A stretch of 64,000 nt of DNA, from NCBI GenBank assembly GCA_944383765.1, contig CALWQT010000003.1, positions 119,627-183,626 on the forward strand, in the 5' to 3' direction. Shown in pieces: positions 51,125 to 58,572 of this stretch. The translations under genes were made by a program, and so were the position numbers. The stretch comes from an uncultured Lachnospiraceae bacterium (GTDB lineage: Bacteria; Bacillota; Clostridia; Lachnospirales; Lachnospiraceae). Numbering within the stretch: position 1 is the first letter of the stretch; each line of letters begins with the position of its first letter. The notes under the pieces are model-generated. The model had not been told where the DNA came from. It was given only the letters and a program-made list of their open reading frames with translations, and did not search any database.

Positions 51125-52161
51125 GCTACTTAAAGAAAATTCTGAAAGCCCGAGCCATGGGAAGTTTTCTGTTCCTTGTGCTGTTATTTTTCCTGGTGGG
51201 CTGTGTCAACAGTGATTTCTGGCAGCCGATCAGTATCATGAACTGTTTTAATGATAGTGTGGTATTTACATTTTTGGCAGCAGGAATCGCATTTGTAATC
51301 CTGACTGGAGAAATTGATGTTTCAATCGGTGCTGTATTGGGTATGTCGTCAGCAGTAGGAGCTACCCTGTTGCGGGATGGCAGCAGCTGGCAGGTAGCAG
51401 TACTGGCAGCAGTGCTGGTGGGGGCATTGATCGGTCTGGTCAATGGATTTGGAGTATCTGTTCTGGGAATCCCGTCACTGATCTTCACCTTGGGTGTGAA
51501 TGGTGTGGTCAGAGGTCTGATTTATGTATATACAGGAGGTGCATGGGTGGAAAACCTGCCTGCTGATTATACGAAATTCTCCAATCAGCTTTTGATTGGC
51601 AGTCTGACTGTATTTTATGCGTTTGCCATTGTGGTTGTGCTGGCGGCTCATTTTATCCTTACTAAGACCAGAAGAGGTAAGTATTTCATCGCAGTAGGTG
51701 ATAACATTTCTGGCGCCACCCTGGTTGGTATCCCGACCAGACAGACAAAGATCATGGCATATGTGCTTTGCGGTGTTTTTGCGGCGGTAGCAGGAATGAT
51801 CTATACATCCCGTATCGGATTTATCACTCCTACTGCAGGTAATAACTATGAAATGAAAGCAATCGCAGCCTGTGTACTTGGTGGAATCAGCCTGACGGGA
51901 GGCCAGGGAAGTGTGATCGGTGCAGCAATCGGTGCCATTATCATGTCTTCCATCAGCCGTATCCTGGTATTTTTAGGATTTTCATCTGATTATGATAATA
52001 CCATTACAGGAATCATGCTGATTACCATTGTGGTAGTGACCACAGTTATGCAGAACCGGGCAGTGATCAAAACAAAACATGAAATACTGAGGGCCAGAAC
52101 AGCAGGCAGCAGAGGGGCCCAGACGGAACAGGCAGCGACAGAGAAAGGAGGCAGTGTGTGA
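51121..52161 (+). CDS. lsrC: LsrC, AI-2 ABC transporter permease
   Basis: A 346-residue RbsC-type permease with about ten helices. FVILTGEIDVSIGAVLGMSSAVGATLL, GIPSLIFTLGVNGVVRG and the C-terminal ACVLGGISLTGGQGSVIGA are typical. The C-terminal 30 residues are hydrophilic. The ATG overlaps the lsrA stop (ATGA), and its own stop overlaps the next start, so the three genes are translationally linked. It forms a heterodimeric channel with LsrD. Confidence 0.9.
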   Translation: MSYLKKILKARAMGSFLFLVLLFFLVGCVNSDFWQPISIMNCFNDSVVFTFLAAGIAFVILTGEIDVSIGAVLGMSSAVGATLLRDGSSWQVAVLAAVLVGALIGLVNGFGVSVLGIPSLIFTLGVNGVVRGLIYVYTGGAWVENLPADYTKFSNQLLIGSLTVFYAFAIVVVLAAHFILTKTRRGKYFIAVGDNISGATLVGIPTRQTKIMAYVLCGVFAAVAGMIYTSRIGFITPTAGNNYEMKAIAACVLGGISLTGGQGSVIGAAIGAIIMSSISRILVFLGFSSDYDNTITGIMLITIVVVTTVMQNRAVIKTKHEILRARTAGSRGAQTEQAATEKGGSV

Positions 52162-53177
52162 TGGACCGTTCAGTTTCAGCAAAAATAAAAAAATGGTTCA
52201 CCAGCTGGGAAGCAGTTATGCTGGGAATCCTCCTTTTGGAAATCGTGATCTTTGCGGCAAAAAACAGTAAGTTCCTGATGCCGCGGGTGTTCCTTGGAAG
52301 TATCAATGATATTATTTCTATCTGTATTATTTCTCTGTTTGTAACTTTTGTTATGATCACTGGAGGAATTGATATTCAGGCAGGCTCCATCGTCGGTCTT
52401 ACTTCTATTGTAGTAGGTGTTGGCTGGCAGGATGGGGGACTGAATATCTGGGCAGCAGCCGGACTTGCAATCGTAGTAGCAGCCCTGTGCGGAGCTATGT
52501 CAGGTTTTTTCGTAGCTTATTGCAATGTACAGCCGATGGTGGTCACGCTGGGAGGCAGTTTCCTGTTTACAGGAATTGCGCTTTTGGTATCCAACATGTC
52601 TGCGACAGAAAGTTATAAAGGAATCAGCGGATTCCCGGATAGTTTTATCAAACTGTCAAAGTTCAAGCTGTTTGGGGTACTGCCTTCTCAGGTATTGGTT
52701 TTCCTGGCCCTGGCGGTTGTGGCATATATCTTACTCCATAAGACAAAATATGGACGGAAAATCTTTATGATCGGTGTAAACCAGAATGCAGCAGAATATT
52801 CCGGTATTAATACACGGTTGATCATCATGAGCACCTATGTACTGTCTGCAATGAGTGCGGCGGTAGCTGGAATCGTACTTACCTCCTATCTGGGAACGGC
52901 GAAGAGTGATCTGGGTTCAACCCTTACACTTCCTATTATTACAGCTGTAGTATTAGGCGGAACATTAAGTACCGGAGGCAAGGGAAGTGTAGTAGGAACT
53001 GCTCTGGCAGCAGTGGTAATCGGAATTCTGAAATTCGGACTTCCGCTTTGCTTTAAAGTAAGCCAGCAGTATCTGGATATTCCGGTAGGCCTTCTTCTTC
53101 TGATCGTTGTTATTGGAAGGGCTCTGGCTGCTAATCCTAAGGTTTCCACGTGGCTGAGAGGAAAACAGAAAAAATAA
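52161..53177 (+). CDS. lsrD: LsrD, AI-2 ABC transporter permease
   Basis: A 338-residue second permease with VMITGGIDIQAGSIVGLTSI, VQPMVVTLGGSFLFTGIALL and VLGGTLSTGGKGSVVG. ATG 52161 shares its A with the lsrC stop and lies 9 bases after AGGAGG; GTG 52158 is an alternative. Having two different permeases is the lsr arrangement and separates this operon from the single-permease operon at 13.6-17.1 kb. Confidence 0.9.
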   Translation: MDRSVSAKIKKWFTSWEAVMLGILLLEIVIFAAKNSKFLMPRVFLGSINDIISICIISLFVTFVMITGGIDIQAGSIVGLTSIVVGVGWQDGGLNIWAAAGLAIVVAALCGAMSGFFVAYCNVQPMVVTLGGSFLFTGIALLVSNMSATESYKGISGFPDSFIKLSKFKLFGVLPSQVLVFLALAVVAYILLHKTKYGRKIFMIGVNQNAAEYSGINTRLIIMSTYVLSAMSAAVAGIVLTSYLGTAKSDLGSTLTLPIITAVVLGGTLSTGGKGSVVGTALAAVVIGILKFGLPLCFKVSQQYLDIPVGLLLLIVVIGRALAANPKVSTWLRGKQKK

Positions 53178-53195
53178 ATTTGATACGGTAGCAGG

Positions 53196-53214
53196 AAGGG
53201 AATGGTTCCCTTTT
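53196..53214 (+). terminator. Weak hairpin between lsrD and lsrB
   Basis: AAGGGAA, three-base loop, TTCCCTT then TTGAT. A 7-bp stem with poor T run; more likely an attenuator or an mRNA-stabilising element that raises the binding protein relative to the membrane parts. Confidence 0.4.
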
Positions 53215-53251
53215 GATACATAATTAAAACATTTTAAAGGAGGAACTTGTT

Positions 53252-54421
53252 ATGAGAAAAAAATTGATGTCAGTCCTTTTAGTAGGCTCCATGGTAGCAT
53301 CCATGACTGCCTGTGGCGGCGGTGCGGAGACAGAAACAACAACTGCAGCACCAGCAACAACAGAAGCAGCAGCTGATGAGGCAGAGGCTACAGAGGCACC
53401 AGCAGAAGAGGCATCAGGTGAAGTGAAATCCATTGAAGGATTGACGGTAGCTTTCATTCCTAAGATGACAGGAAATGCATTCTTTGAGTCTGCAAATAAC
53501 GGTGCTCAGAAATATGCTGAGAAATGGGGAATTACTGTAGATTATCAGGGAAGCCCGAATGCTTCTGTTGCTGATGAGGTTCAGGTAGTGAACAATGCAG
53601 TAACCAGTGGCGCAGATGCAATCTGTGTATCTTCTGTGGATGCAACCGGACTGGATGCAGCTCTTACGGAAGCAGCAGATGCAGGCGTAACTGTAGCAAC
53701 CTGGGACTCTGACGTATCCAGCAGCTGCCGTACGCTGATGGTTTCTCAGGGTACTCCGGATATCTTAGGAAAAATGCTGGTAGATATGGGTGCTGATTCT
53801 CTGGAGAAGAGAGGAAAAGATCCAAAAGCAGATGAGATTAAATACTGCTGGCATTATTCTCAGGCAACGGTAGCTGACCAGAACTCCTGGCAGGTAGAAG
53901 GCGAAAAGTATATTAAAGAGAACTATCCGAACTGGGTAAATGTAGCTCCTGATAACTACTATTCCGAGCAGGATGCAGAAAAGGCAGTTACCATTGGCGC
54001 ATCTATCCTGGAAGCTCATCCGGATATTGACCTGATTATCTGTAACGACTCTACTGCTCTTCCTGGACAGTGTAAAGCTGCACAGAATAAAGGTCTTACC
54101 AAGAACGATGTAACCATTACAGGTTTTGCATCTCCAATGTCCATCAAAGACTACTGTGAAGCAGATGTGATCGAGCAGTGGGGACTTTGGGACTGCGGTG
54201 TACAGGGAGCTATGGGCTGCTACCTGGCAGCATACATTGCAGCAGGAAACGAAGTTAAAGTTGGCGATAAGATCGACATCCCGGAAATCGGAGAAGTTGA
54301 GGTTATGCCGAACGATTGTCTGGTAGAAGGCGACACGACTGCAGATACCAATAATGGTGTCGTTCTGATTCCAGAGCGTCTGATCTTCAACAAAGACAAC
54401 GTAAATAATTACGATTTCTAA
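53252..54421 (+). CDS. lsrB: LsrB, AI-2 binding lipoprotein
   Basis: A 389-residue receptor on the outside of the cell. Signal and lipobox MTAC (Cys21), A/E/T-rich linker to about 57, then a type I binding protein fold. AI-2 contact positions of Salmonella LsrB are kept when aligned from memory: Lys71 in AFIPKMTG, the second Asp of TWDSDV, Asp-Gln in TVADQNSW, and Pro in GFASPMS; so AI-2 (R-THMF) is a credible ligand. The end matches LsrB too (VLIPERLIFNKDNVNNYDF). It starts after AAAGGAGGAACTTGTT. Confidence 0.92.
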   Translation: MRKKLMSVLLVGSMVASMTACGGGAETETTTAAPATTEAAADEAEATEAPAEEASGEVKSIEGLTVAFIPKMTGNAFFESANNGAQKYAEKWGITVDYQGSPNASVADEVQVVNNAVTSGADAICVSSVDATGLDAALTEAADAGVTVATWDSDVSSSCRTLMVSQGTPDILGKMLVDMGADSLEKRGKDPKADEIKYCWHYSQATVADQNSWQVEGEKYIKENYPNWVNVAPDNYYSEQDAEKAVTIGASILEAHPDIDLIICNDSTALPGQCKAAQNKGLTKNDVTITGFASPMSIKDYCEADVIEQWGLWDCGVQGAMGCYLAAYIAAGNEVKVGDKIDIPEIGEVEVMPNDCLVEGDTTADTNNGVVLIPERLIFNKDNVNNYDF

Positions 54422-54528
54422 TCTGGCAATCTTGCCATTGGAAATATACGGAACATGAAGTAATGTGGCGGGCGGCTGATGTTTTTCAACCGCCTGTCGC
54501 AGGTGAAAACGAAAAGGAGACATAAATC

Positions 54529-55413
54529 ATGGCTGATGTAGAAGGATTAAAAATTGCAAAAGACTATCATGTGGGGGTTCCCTTTGCGAATCAGGAAGGG
54601 TTTTATGTAAAAGGCGCTAATCATCTGGACTGGGGAATGAAAAAACACCTTTCCAATATCTTTGATCCCAAGAGCGGCAATACAGTAATGTTTGCTTTTG
54701 ACCATGGTTATTTTATGGGATCTACCGCTGGTCTGGAAAGACTGGATCTTGTAATTCCCAAATTACTTCCCAATATCGATGTTCTGATGGGAACCCGCGG
54801 TGCATTGAGGACTTGTGTAAGCCCTGACTGCAGGAAAGCAGTAGCTCTGCGTGCTACTTCCGGTTCTTCCATGATGAATGACGATCTGTCCCATGAAGTG
54901 CTGGCAGTGGATATTGAAGAGGCTGTTCGCATGAATGCTGACTGTCTTGCTATTCAGACATTTATCGGTGCTGATGGACAGCTGTCCAGCCTGGATAATC
55001 TTTCCAAAGCAGTAAACCTGGGAATGAGATACAGCATTCCGGTTATGGGTGTAGTAGCGGTTGGAAAGCAGATGGAGAGAACACCAAGATTCTTCAAGCT
55101 GGCAACCAGAATTCTTGCTGAACTGGGAGCTAATATCATCAAGACTTATTACTGTGATGATTTTGAAGAAGTAGTAGCAGCCTGTCCGGTTCCGATCGTG
55201 GTTGCCGGAGGAAAGAAACTGCCGGAGAAAGATGCTCTGACTTTGGCATACAATTCCATCAAAGGCGGTGCAAAAGGCCTGGATATGGGAAGAAACATTT
55301 TCCAGAGCGAGCATTCTGTGGAAATGTCTGCAGCGATCAGAAAGATTGTGCATGAAGGATTTACAGATAAGGAAGCGTATGAATTCTACGAAGATGCTAT
55401 TCATACAAAATAA
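54529..55413 (+). CDS. lsrF: LsrF, thiolase/aldolase-like enzyme of AI-2 breakdown
   Basis: A 294-residue TIM-barrel protein of the class I aldolase fold. LDWGMKKHLSNIFDPKSGNTVMFAFDHGYF, GAQIIKTYY-like ELGANIIKTYYCDDFEEVVAACPVPIVVAGGKKLPEKDAL and GLDMGRNIFQSEH correspond block by block to E. coli LsrF, which transfers the acetyl group of phospho-HPD to coenzyme A, giving acetyl-CoA and dihydroxyacetone phosphate. The catalytic Lys lies in IIKTYY. Start after AAAAGGAGACATAAATC. It is the last lsr gene before the terminator at 55422. Confidence 0.93.
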   Translation: MADVEGLKIAKDYHVGVPFANQEGFYVKGANHLDWGMKKHLSNIFDPKSGNTVMFAFDHGYFMGSTAGLERLDLVIPKLLPNIDVLMGTRGALRTCVSPDCRKAVALRATSGSSMMNDDLSHEVLAVDIEEAVRMNADCLAIQTFIGADGQLSSLDNLSKAVNLGMRYSIPVMGVVAVGKQMERTPRFFKLATRILAELGANIIKTYYCDDFEEVVAACPVPIVVAGGKKLPEKDALTLAYNSIKGGAKGLDMGRNIFQSEHSVEMSAAIRKIVHEGFTDKEAYEFYEDAIHTK

Positions 55414-55421
55414 AACATTAC

Positions 55422-55457
55422 GCCGGGGCATGGATCATAGCTGCCCCGGCATTTTTT
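55422..55457 (+). terminator. Terminator after lsrF
   Basis: GCCGGGGCA, eleven-base loop, TGCCCCGGC then ATTTTTT: perfect 9-bp GC-rich stem. Confidence 0.88.
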
Positions 55458-55475
55458 CATAAAACAGGGGGAAAT

Positions 55476-56408
55476 ATGGGATTACAGGTGTTTGAGATGG
55501 TAGCGCCGGTCATCTTGATGATCGGACTTGGCTTTTTGTGCAGGAAACGGGGCTATATGAATGACCAGGGCTTAGCCGGGCTGAAAGGAGTGGTGGGAAA
55601 CATCACCCTTCCAGTTGTGCTGTTTCAGGCGTTTTTCACAGCGGATTACAGTATGAGGATGCTGGTGGTGTTTCTGGTGGTATATGCTAGTTTCGGCATC
55701 GCGCTGGCCGTTGGATTTGCTTTGAGAAAATGGGTATCACCTTATGGAAAATTCATGCCGTTTCTTCTGACTTCGGCAGAAGGGGGAATGCTGGGGTATG
55801 CCCTGTATGCTTTGATCGCAGGAGAAGAGAATACGTCAGTGTTTGCCATGGTGGATATTGGTCAGACACTATTTGCCTATACGGTATTTATGACGGGGTT
55901 AAAGATCATAGACGGGAAAAAAGCGGATGCGGCAGGAGTACTGAAGGAAGTGGTTTCCAACAAAGCCTGCCTGGGAATGCTTTTTGGTATTGTGCTGGGA
56001 ATTACGGGAGTTGGTCAATGGGTCCTGAATTCTCCGGTTTCAGGAGTGGTCACTTCTTTGATCGATTTTGTAACAGCGCCTACGGCAGGAATGATCCTGA
56101 TTGTAGTAGGGTATGAACTGAGCTTTGAAAAAACGCTGGTAGTTCCTGTGATCAAGACCGTGCTGCTGCGTCTGGCGGTTTTAGGAGTCCTTCTGGTGAT
56201 GGGCAGTATGGTGATATTTACGATCATTCCATTTGATAAGCAGCTGTTTATGGCACTGCTTTTAATGTACGCCCTTCCGGCTCCGTTCATTATTCCTCTT
56301 TTTGCAGAGGCGGGAGAAGATGGGGCTTATATTTCCAATACTCTTTCTGTGGGCACATTGGCAGCGGTGGCGGCATTTTCCGGGATCATAGTGTACAGTA
56401 TGATGTAA
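55476..56408 (+). CDS. AEC-family permease (auxin efflux carrier / malate permease-like)
   Basis: A 310-residue carrier with about ten helices in two inverted halves. Typical features are GLGFLCRKRGYM after helix 1, NITLPVVLFQAFFTADYS with the conserved NxxLP, EGGMLGYALYAL in the middle and LMYALPAPFIIPLFAE near the end. It lies 62 bases beyond lsrF across a terminator, starting after CAGGGGGAAAT. Read-through could place it in the lsr regulon. AEC carriers move organic anions such as malate or citrate; a link to AI-2 breakdown products is only a guess. Confidence 0.82.
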   Translation: MGLQVFEMVAPVILMIGLGFLCRKRGYMNDQGLAGLKGVVGNITLPVVLFQAFFTADYSMRMLVVFLVVYASFGIALAVGFALRKWVSPYGKFMPFLLTSAEGGMLGYALYALIAGEENTSVFAMVDIGQTLFAYTVFMTGLKIIDGKKADAAGVLKEVVSNKACLGMLFGIVLGITGVGQWVLNSPVSGVVTSLIDFVTAPTAGMILIVVGYELSFEKTLVVPVIKTVLLRLAVLGVLLVMGSMVIFTIIPFDKQLFMALLLMYALPAPFIIPLFAEAGEDGAYISNTLSVGTLAAVAAFSGIIVYSMM

Positions 56409-56420
56409 CGGCTTTCGGGA

Positions 56421-56449
56421 TTGAAGAGCAGACATGACTCTGTTATACT
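56421..56449 (+). promoter_or_regulatory. Promoter of mazG block
   Basis: TTGAAG (56421-56426), 17 bases, TATACT (56444-56449), 30 bases before the mazG start. Confidence 0.7.
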
Positions 56450-56479
56450 GGATATATCTTAAAAACAGGAGTATAAAAT

Positions 56480-56893
56480 ATGGATAACGGGGAAAATAAG
56501 TATACGTTTCAGGATCTGGTCCGCATTACCGCTACGCTTCGGGGAGAGAATGGCTGTCCTTGGGACAGAGCGCAGACTCACGAAAGTATGAAAGTCTGCC
56601 TTCAGGAGGAATGCCAGGAGGTATTGGATGCTATCGACCATCAGGATGTGGAAAATCTTTGTGAAGAACTGGGGGATGTTTTGTTCCAGGTTATGATTCA
56701 CAGCCAGATCGAACAGGAGAAGGGGAACTTCACCATTGATGATGTGATAAACGGGATTTGTGAAAAAATGGTGTTCCGCCATCCTCATGTTTTTGGGGAT
56801 AAGAAAATCCACTCAGAGAAAGAGGGGGCTGCCCTTTGGGAAGAGCTAAAAAACCTTGACAAACTAAGGAAAAACGGATATAAAGATAAATGA
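56480..56893 (+). CDS. mazG: MazG nucleoside triphosphate pyrophosphohydrolase, single domain
   Basis: A 137-residue house-cleaning enzyme that hydrolyses damaged nucleoside triphosphates. CPWDRAQTHESMKVCLQEECQEVLDAI and ENLCEELGDVLFQVMIHSQI hold the ExxE...ExxD metal-binding pattern, and FRHPHVFGD follows. Most clostridial MazG proteins have about 250 residues with two MazG halves; only the N-terminal half is present here and it ends in an ordinary stop, so it is a natural short form. Start behind AAACAGGAGTATAAAAT. Confidence 0.9.
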   Translation: MDNGENKYTFQDLVRITATLRGENGCPWDRAQTHESMKVCLQEECQEVLDAIDHQDVENLCEELGDVLFQVMIHSQIEQEKGNFTIDDVINGICEKMVFRHPHVFGDKKIHSEKEGAALWEELKNLDKLRKNGYKDK

Positions 56894-56955
56894 CGTATTA
56901 TTTAGAAATCAGTAGTAAACAGCTTGCTACAGATAAGTATTAGGAGGAAAATAGA

Positions 56956-57231
56956 ATGAACAAGACAGAACTGATTGCAGCAATGGCTGAAAAAGCAGAA
57001 ATTTCCAAGAAAGATGCTGAGAAGGCATTAAAAGCTTTCACAGATACAGTTGCAGATGAATTGGTAAAAGGCGAGAAGGTTCAGCTGGTAGGCTTTGGTA
57101 CTTTTGAAGTATCCGAGAGAGCTGCCAGAGAAGGAAGAAACCCGAAGAGCGGTGAGCCGATGAAGATTGCTGCTTCCAAATCCCCGAAATTCAAAGCTGG
57201 AAAAGCGTTAAAGGATATGATCAACGCATAA
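56956..57231 (+). CDS. hup: Histone-like DNA-binding protein HU
   Basis: The 91-residue HU protein that bends and compacts DNA. MNKTELIAAMAEKAEISKKDAEKAL starts the helical body, VQLVGFGTFEVSERAAREGRNPKSG is the beta arm with the RNP tip, and SPKFKAGKALKDMIN ends it. Start after TATTAGGAGGAAAATAGA. Strong codon bias and placement between mazG and rqcP are usual for Clostridia. Confidence 0.97.
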   Translation: MNKTELIAAMAEKAEISKKDAEKALKAFTDTVADELVKGEKVQLVGFGTFEVSERAAREGRNPKSGEPMKIAASKSPKFKAGKALKDMINA

Positions 57232-57235
57232 TTTC

Positions 57236-57475
57236 ATGAGATTAGATAAATTTTTAAAAGTATCCCGCCTGATCAAACGCAGGACAGTGGCAAATGAAGC
57301 CTGCGATGCCGGAAGGATTCTGGTAAATGAAAAAGTGGCGAAAGCGTCTTATGACGTAAAAAATGGTGATATTATCGAGATACAGTTTGGAACCAAATCG
57401 GTGAAAGTAGAAGTTCTGGATGTGCAGGAGACTGTAAGGAAGGACGATGCCAAGGAACTGTATCGCTATCTGTAA
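57236..57475 (+). CDS. rqcP: S4-domain RNA-binding protein RqcP (YabO)
   Basis: A 79-residue S4 protein: MRLDKFLKVSRLIKRRTVANEACDAGRILVN is the S4 RNA-binding core and VKNGDIIEIQFG its end. RqcP helps RqcH in adding alanine tails in ribosome quality control, where it stabilises the P-site tRNA. It begins five bases after the hup stop without its own strong ribosome site, suggesting coupling. The hup-rqcP-yabP-yabQ-divIC order is standard. Confidence 0.92.
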   Translation: MRLDKFLKVSRLIKRRTVANEACDAGRILVNEKVAKASYDVKNGDIIEIQFGTKSVKVEVLDVQETVRKDDAKELYRYL

Positions 57476-57489
57476 AGAGCATAAAAGAA

Positions 57490-57540
57490 AAGACCTCCTC
57501 ATATACATTGGAACAAGGACCAATGTGTGAGGAGGTTTTA
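57490..57540 (+). promoter_or_regulatory. Hairpin that pairs with the yabP ribosome site
   Basis: CCTCCTCA (57494-57501) is complementary to TGAGGAGG (57528-57535), the ribosome site of yabP, and CATTGG / CCAATG extend the stem. The 3' arm ends in TTTTATT, so the same hairpin may act as a weak terminator of hup-rqcP and as a translation block on yabP. Confidence 0.6.
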
Positions 57541-57542
57541 TT

Positions 57543-57824
57543 ATGGAAGAAATAAGGACGAGAGCCCATAAAGTTATGATAGACAACCGAGCTGGAGGGA
57601 CAATCAGCGGAATACAGGATGTGGTTTCCTTTGATGAAAACCAGATTGTACTGGATACAGATATGGGGCTTTTGACGATTAAAGGGAAAAAACTGCATGT
57701 CAGCCGCCTGACGTTGGAAAAAGGGGAAACGGATATTGATGGCAGTATTGACAGTCTCACATATTCATCCAATGAAGGCTATCGGAAGTCTGGGGAATCT
57801 CTGCTTTCCAGGCTGTTTAAATAA
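57543..57824 (+). CDS. yabP: Spore cortex/coat protein YabP
   Basis: A 93-residue sporulation protein of the YabP/YqfC family: RAHKVMIDNRAGGTISGIQDVVSFDENQI and TDMGLLTIKGKKLHVSRLTLEKGE are the conserved beta strands. YabP is made in the mother cell under sigma-E in Bacillus and is needed, with YabQ, for cortex formation or coat assembly. A stem-loop covers its ribosome site. It is 15 bases before yabQ. Confidence 0.92.
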   Translation: MEEIRTRAHKVMIDNRAGGTISGIQDVVSFDENQIVLDTDMGLLTIKGKKLHVSRLTLEKGETDIDGSIDSLTYSSNEGYRKSGESLLSRLFK

Positions 57825-57838
57825 AAGGATGGTAGTAT

Positions 57839-58192
57839 ATGAATCCACAGATTTTTGTAGAGCTGAATCTGACAGCAGCTGCTCTTGTCCAGGGAATATG
57901 GCTGATGATGGTTTATGACGGACTGCGGGTGCTTCGGATCGTTGTGCCTCATAAGGTTTGGATGACAGGTATAGAGGATATCCTGTATTGGATATACGCT
58001 GGTTTTTCTGTTTTCCGGCTTCTTTACAGGAGCAATGACGGGACCATCAGATGGTATATGATCGTTTCTGTGACGGGAGGGATGCTGATTTACGACAGGC
58101 TTTTCAGCAGACACCTGTTAAGGGTATTGCAAAAACTGGTAAAATCCTTTAAAATGAGGAGTAAGAAAAAGAAGAAGCTGGTGAGTAAATGA
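57839..58192 (+). CDS. yabQ: Spore cortex membrane protein YabQ
   Basis: A 117-residue membrane protein with about four helices and a lysine-rich tail (MRSKKKKKLVSK). AALVQGIWLMMVYDGLRVLRIV and IEDILYWIYAGFSVFRLLY are the YabQ motifs. It is required for spore cortex formation in Bacillus. It overlaps the divIC start by four bases (ATGA). Confidence 0.9.
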   Translation: MNPQIFVELNLTAAALVQGIWLMMVYDGLRVLRIVVPHKVWMTGIEDILYWIYAGFSVFRLLYRSNDGTIRWYMIVSVTGGMLIYDRLFSRHLLRVLQKLVKSFKMRSKKKKKLVSK

Positions 58193-58506
58193 GCAGAAGA
58201 TCAAGGTCAAGAAGATATAAACGGGATAAATGGGGTAATCGTATGGCAATGCTTGGCCTGACTCTGGTAGTGGGGAGCCTGGCTGTGGTAGTAGGGATCC
58301 GAGGCAATTCCCTGCGGGACAAGGATATGGAATACCGGTTAAAGCAGGAGAAATTGCAGACAGAACTGGAAAACGAAGAACGCCGGGCTCAGGAACTGGA
58401 AGAAAAGCGAGTTTATGTACAGACGAAACAGTATATTGAGAAAGTAGCAAAAGAAAAGCTGGGCCTTGTCAATCCTGACGAAGTGCTGCTGAAGCCGGCG
58501 GAATAA
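58189..58506 (+). CDS. divIC: Septum formation protein DivIC (FtsL/DivIC family)
   Basis: A 105-residue bitopic division protein: basic N-terminus with RRSRSRRYKRDKWGN, one helix at about 20-42, a coiled coil (LKQEKLQTELENEERRAQELEEK) and the end VEKVAKEKLGLVNPDEVLLKP-like (IEKVAKEKLGLVNPDEVLLK). It joins FtsL and DivIB at the divisome. Overlap with yabQ links division and spore genes in one message. Confidence 0.92.
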   Translation: MSRRSRSRRYKRDKWGNRMAMLGLTLVVGSLAVVVGIRGNSLRDKDMEYRLKQEKLQTELENEERRAQELEEKRVYVQTKQYIEKVAKEKLGLVNPDEVLLKPAE

Positions 58507-58530
58507 GGATGATTGAGAATATTTCCCTTT

Positions 58531-58560
58531 TATCTGCATATAATAGGATTTATGCAGATA
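58531..58560 (+). promoter_or_regulatory. Perfect 10-bp hairpin before spoIIE
   Basis: TATCTGCATA, ten-base loop, TATGCAGATA, ending directly at the AGGAGG ribosome site (58560-58565) of spoIIE. No T run follows, so it is not a terminator; it may be an operator or affect translation. Confidence 0.6.
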
Positions 58561-58572
58561 GGAGGGATTTTT

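Noticed and set aside
58507..58572. Hidden membrane part of SpoIIE lost by frameshift
   Set aside because: Only 66 bases separate divIC from the SpoIIE start and they contain a hairpin and ribosome site, so no room exists for ten helices.
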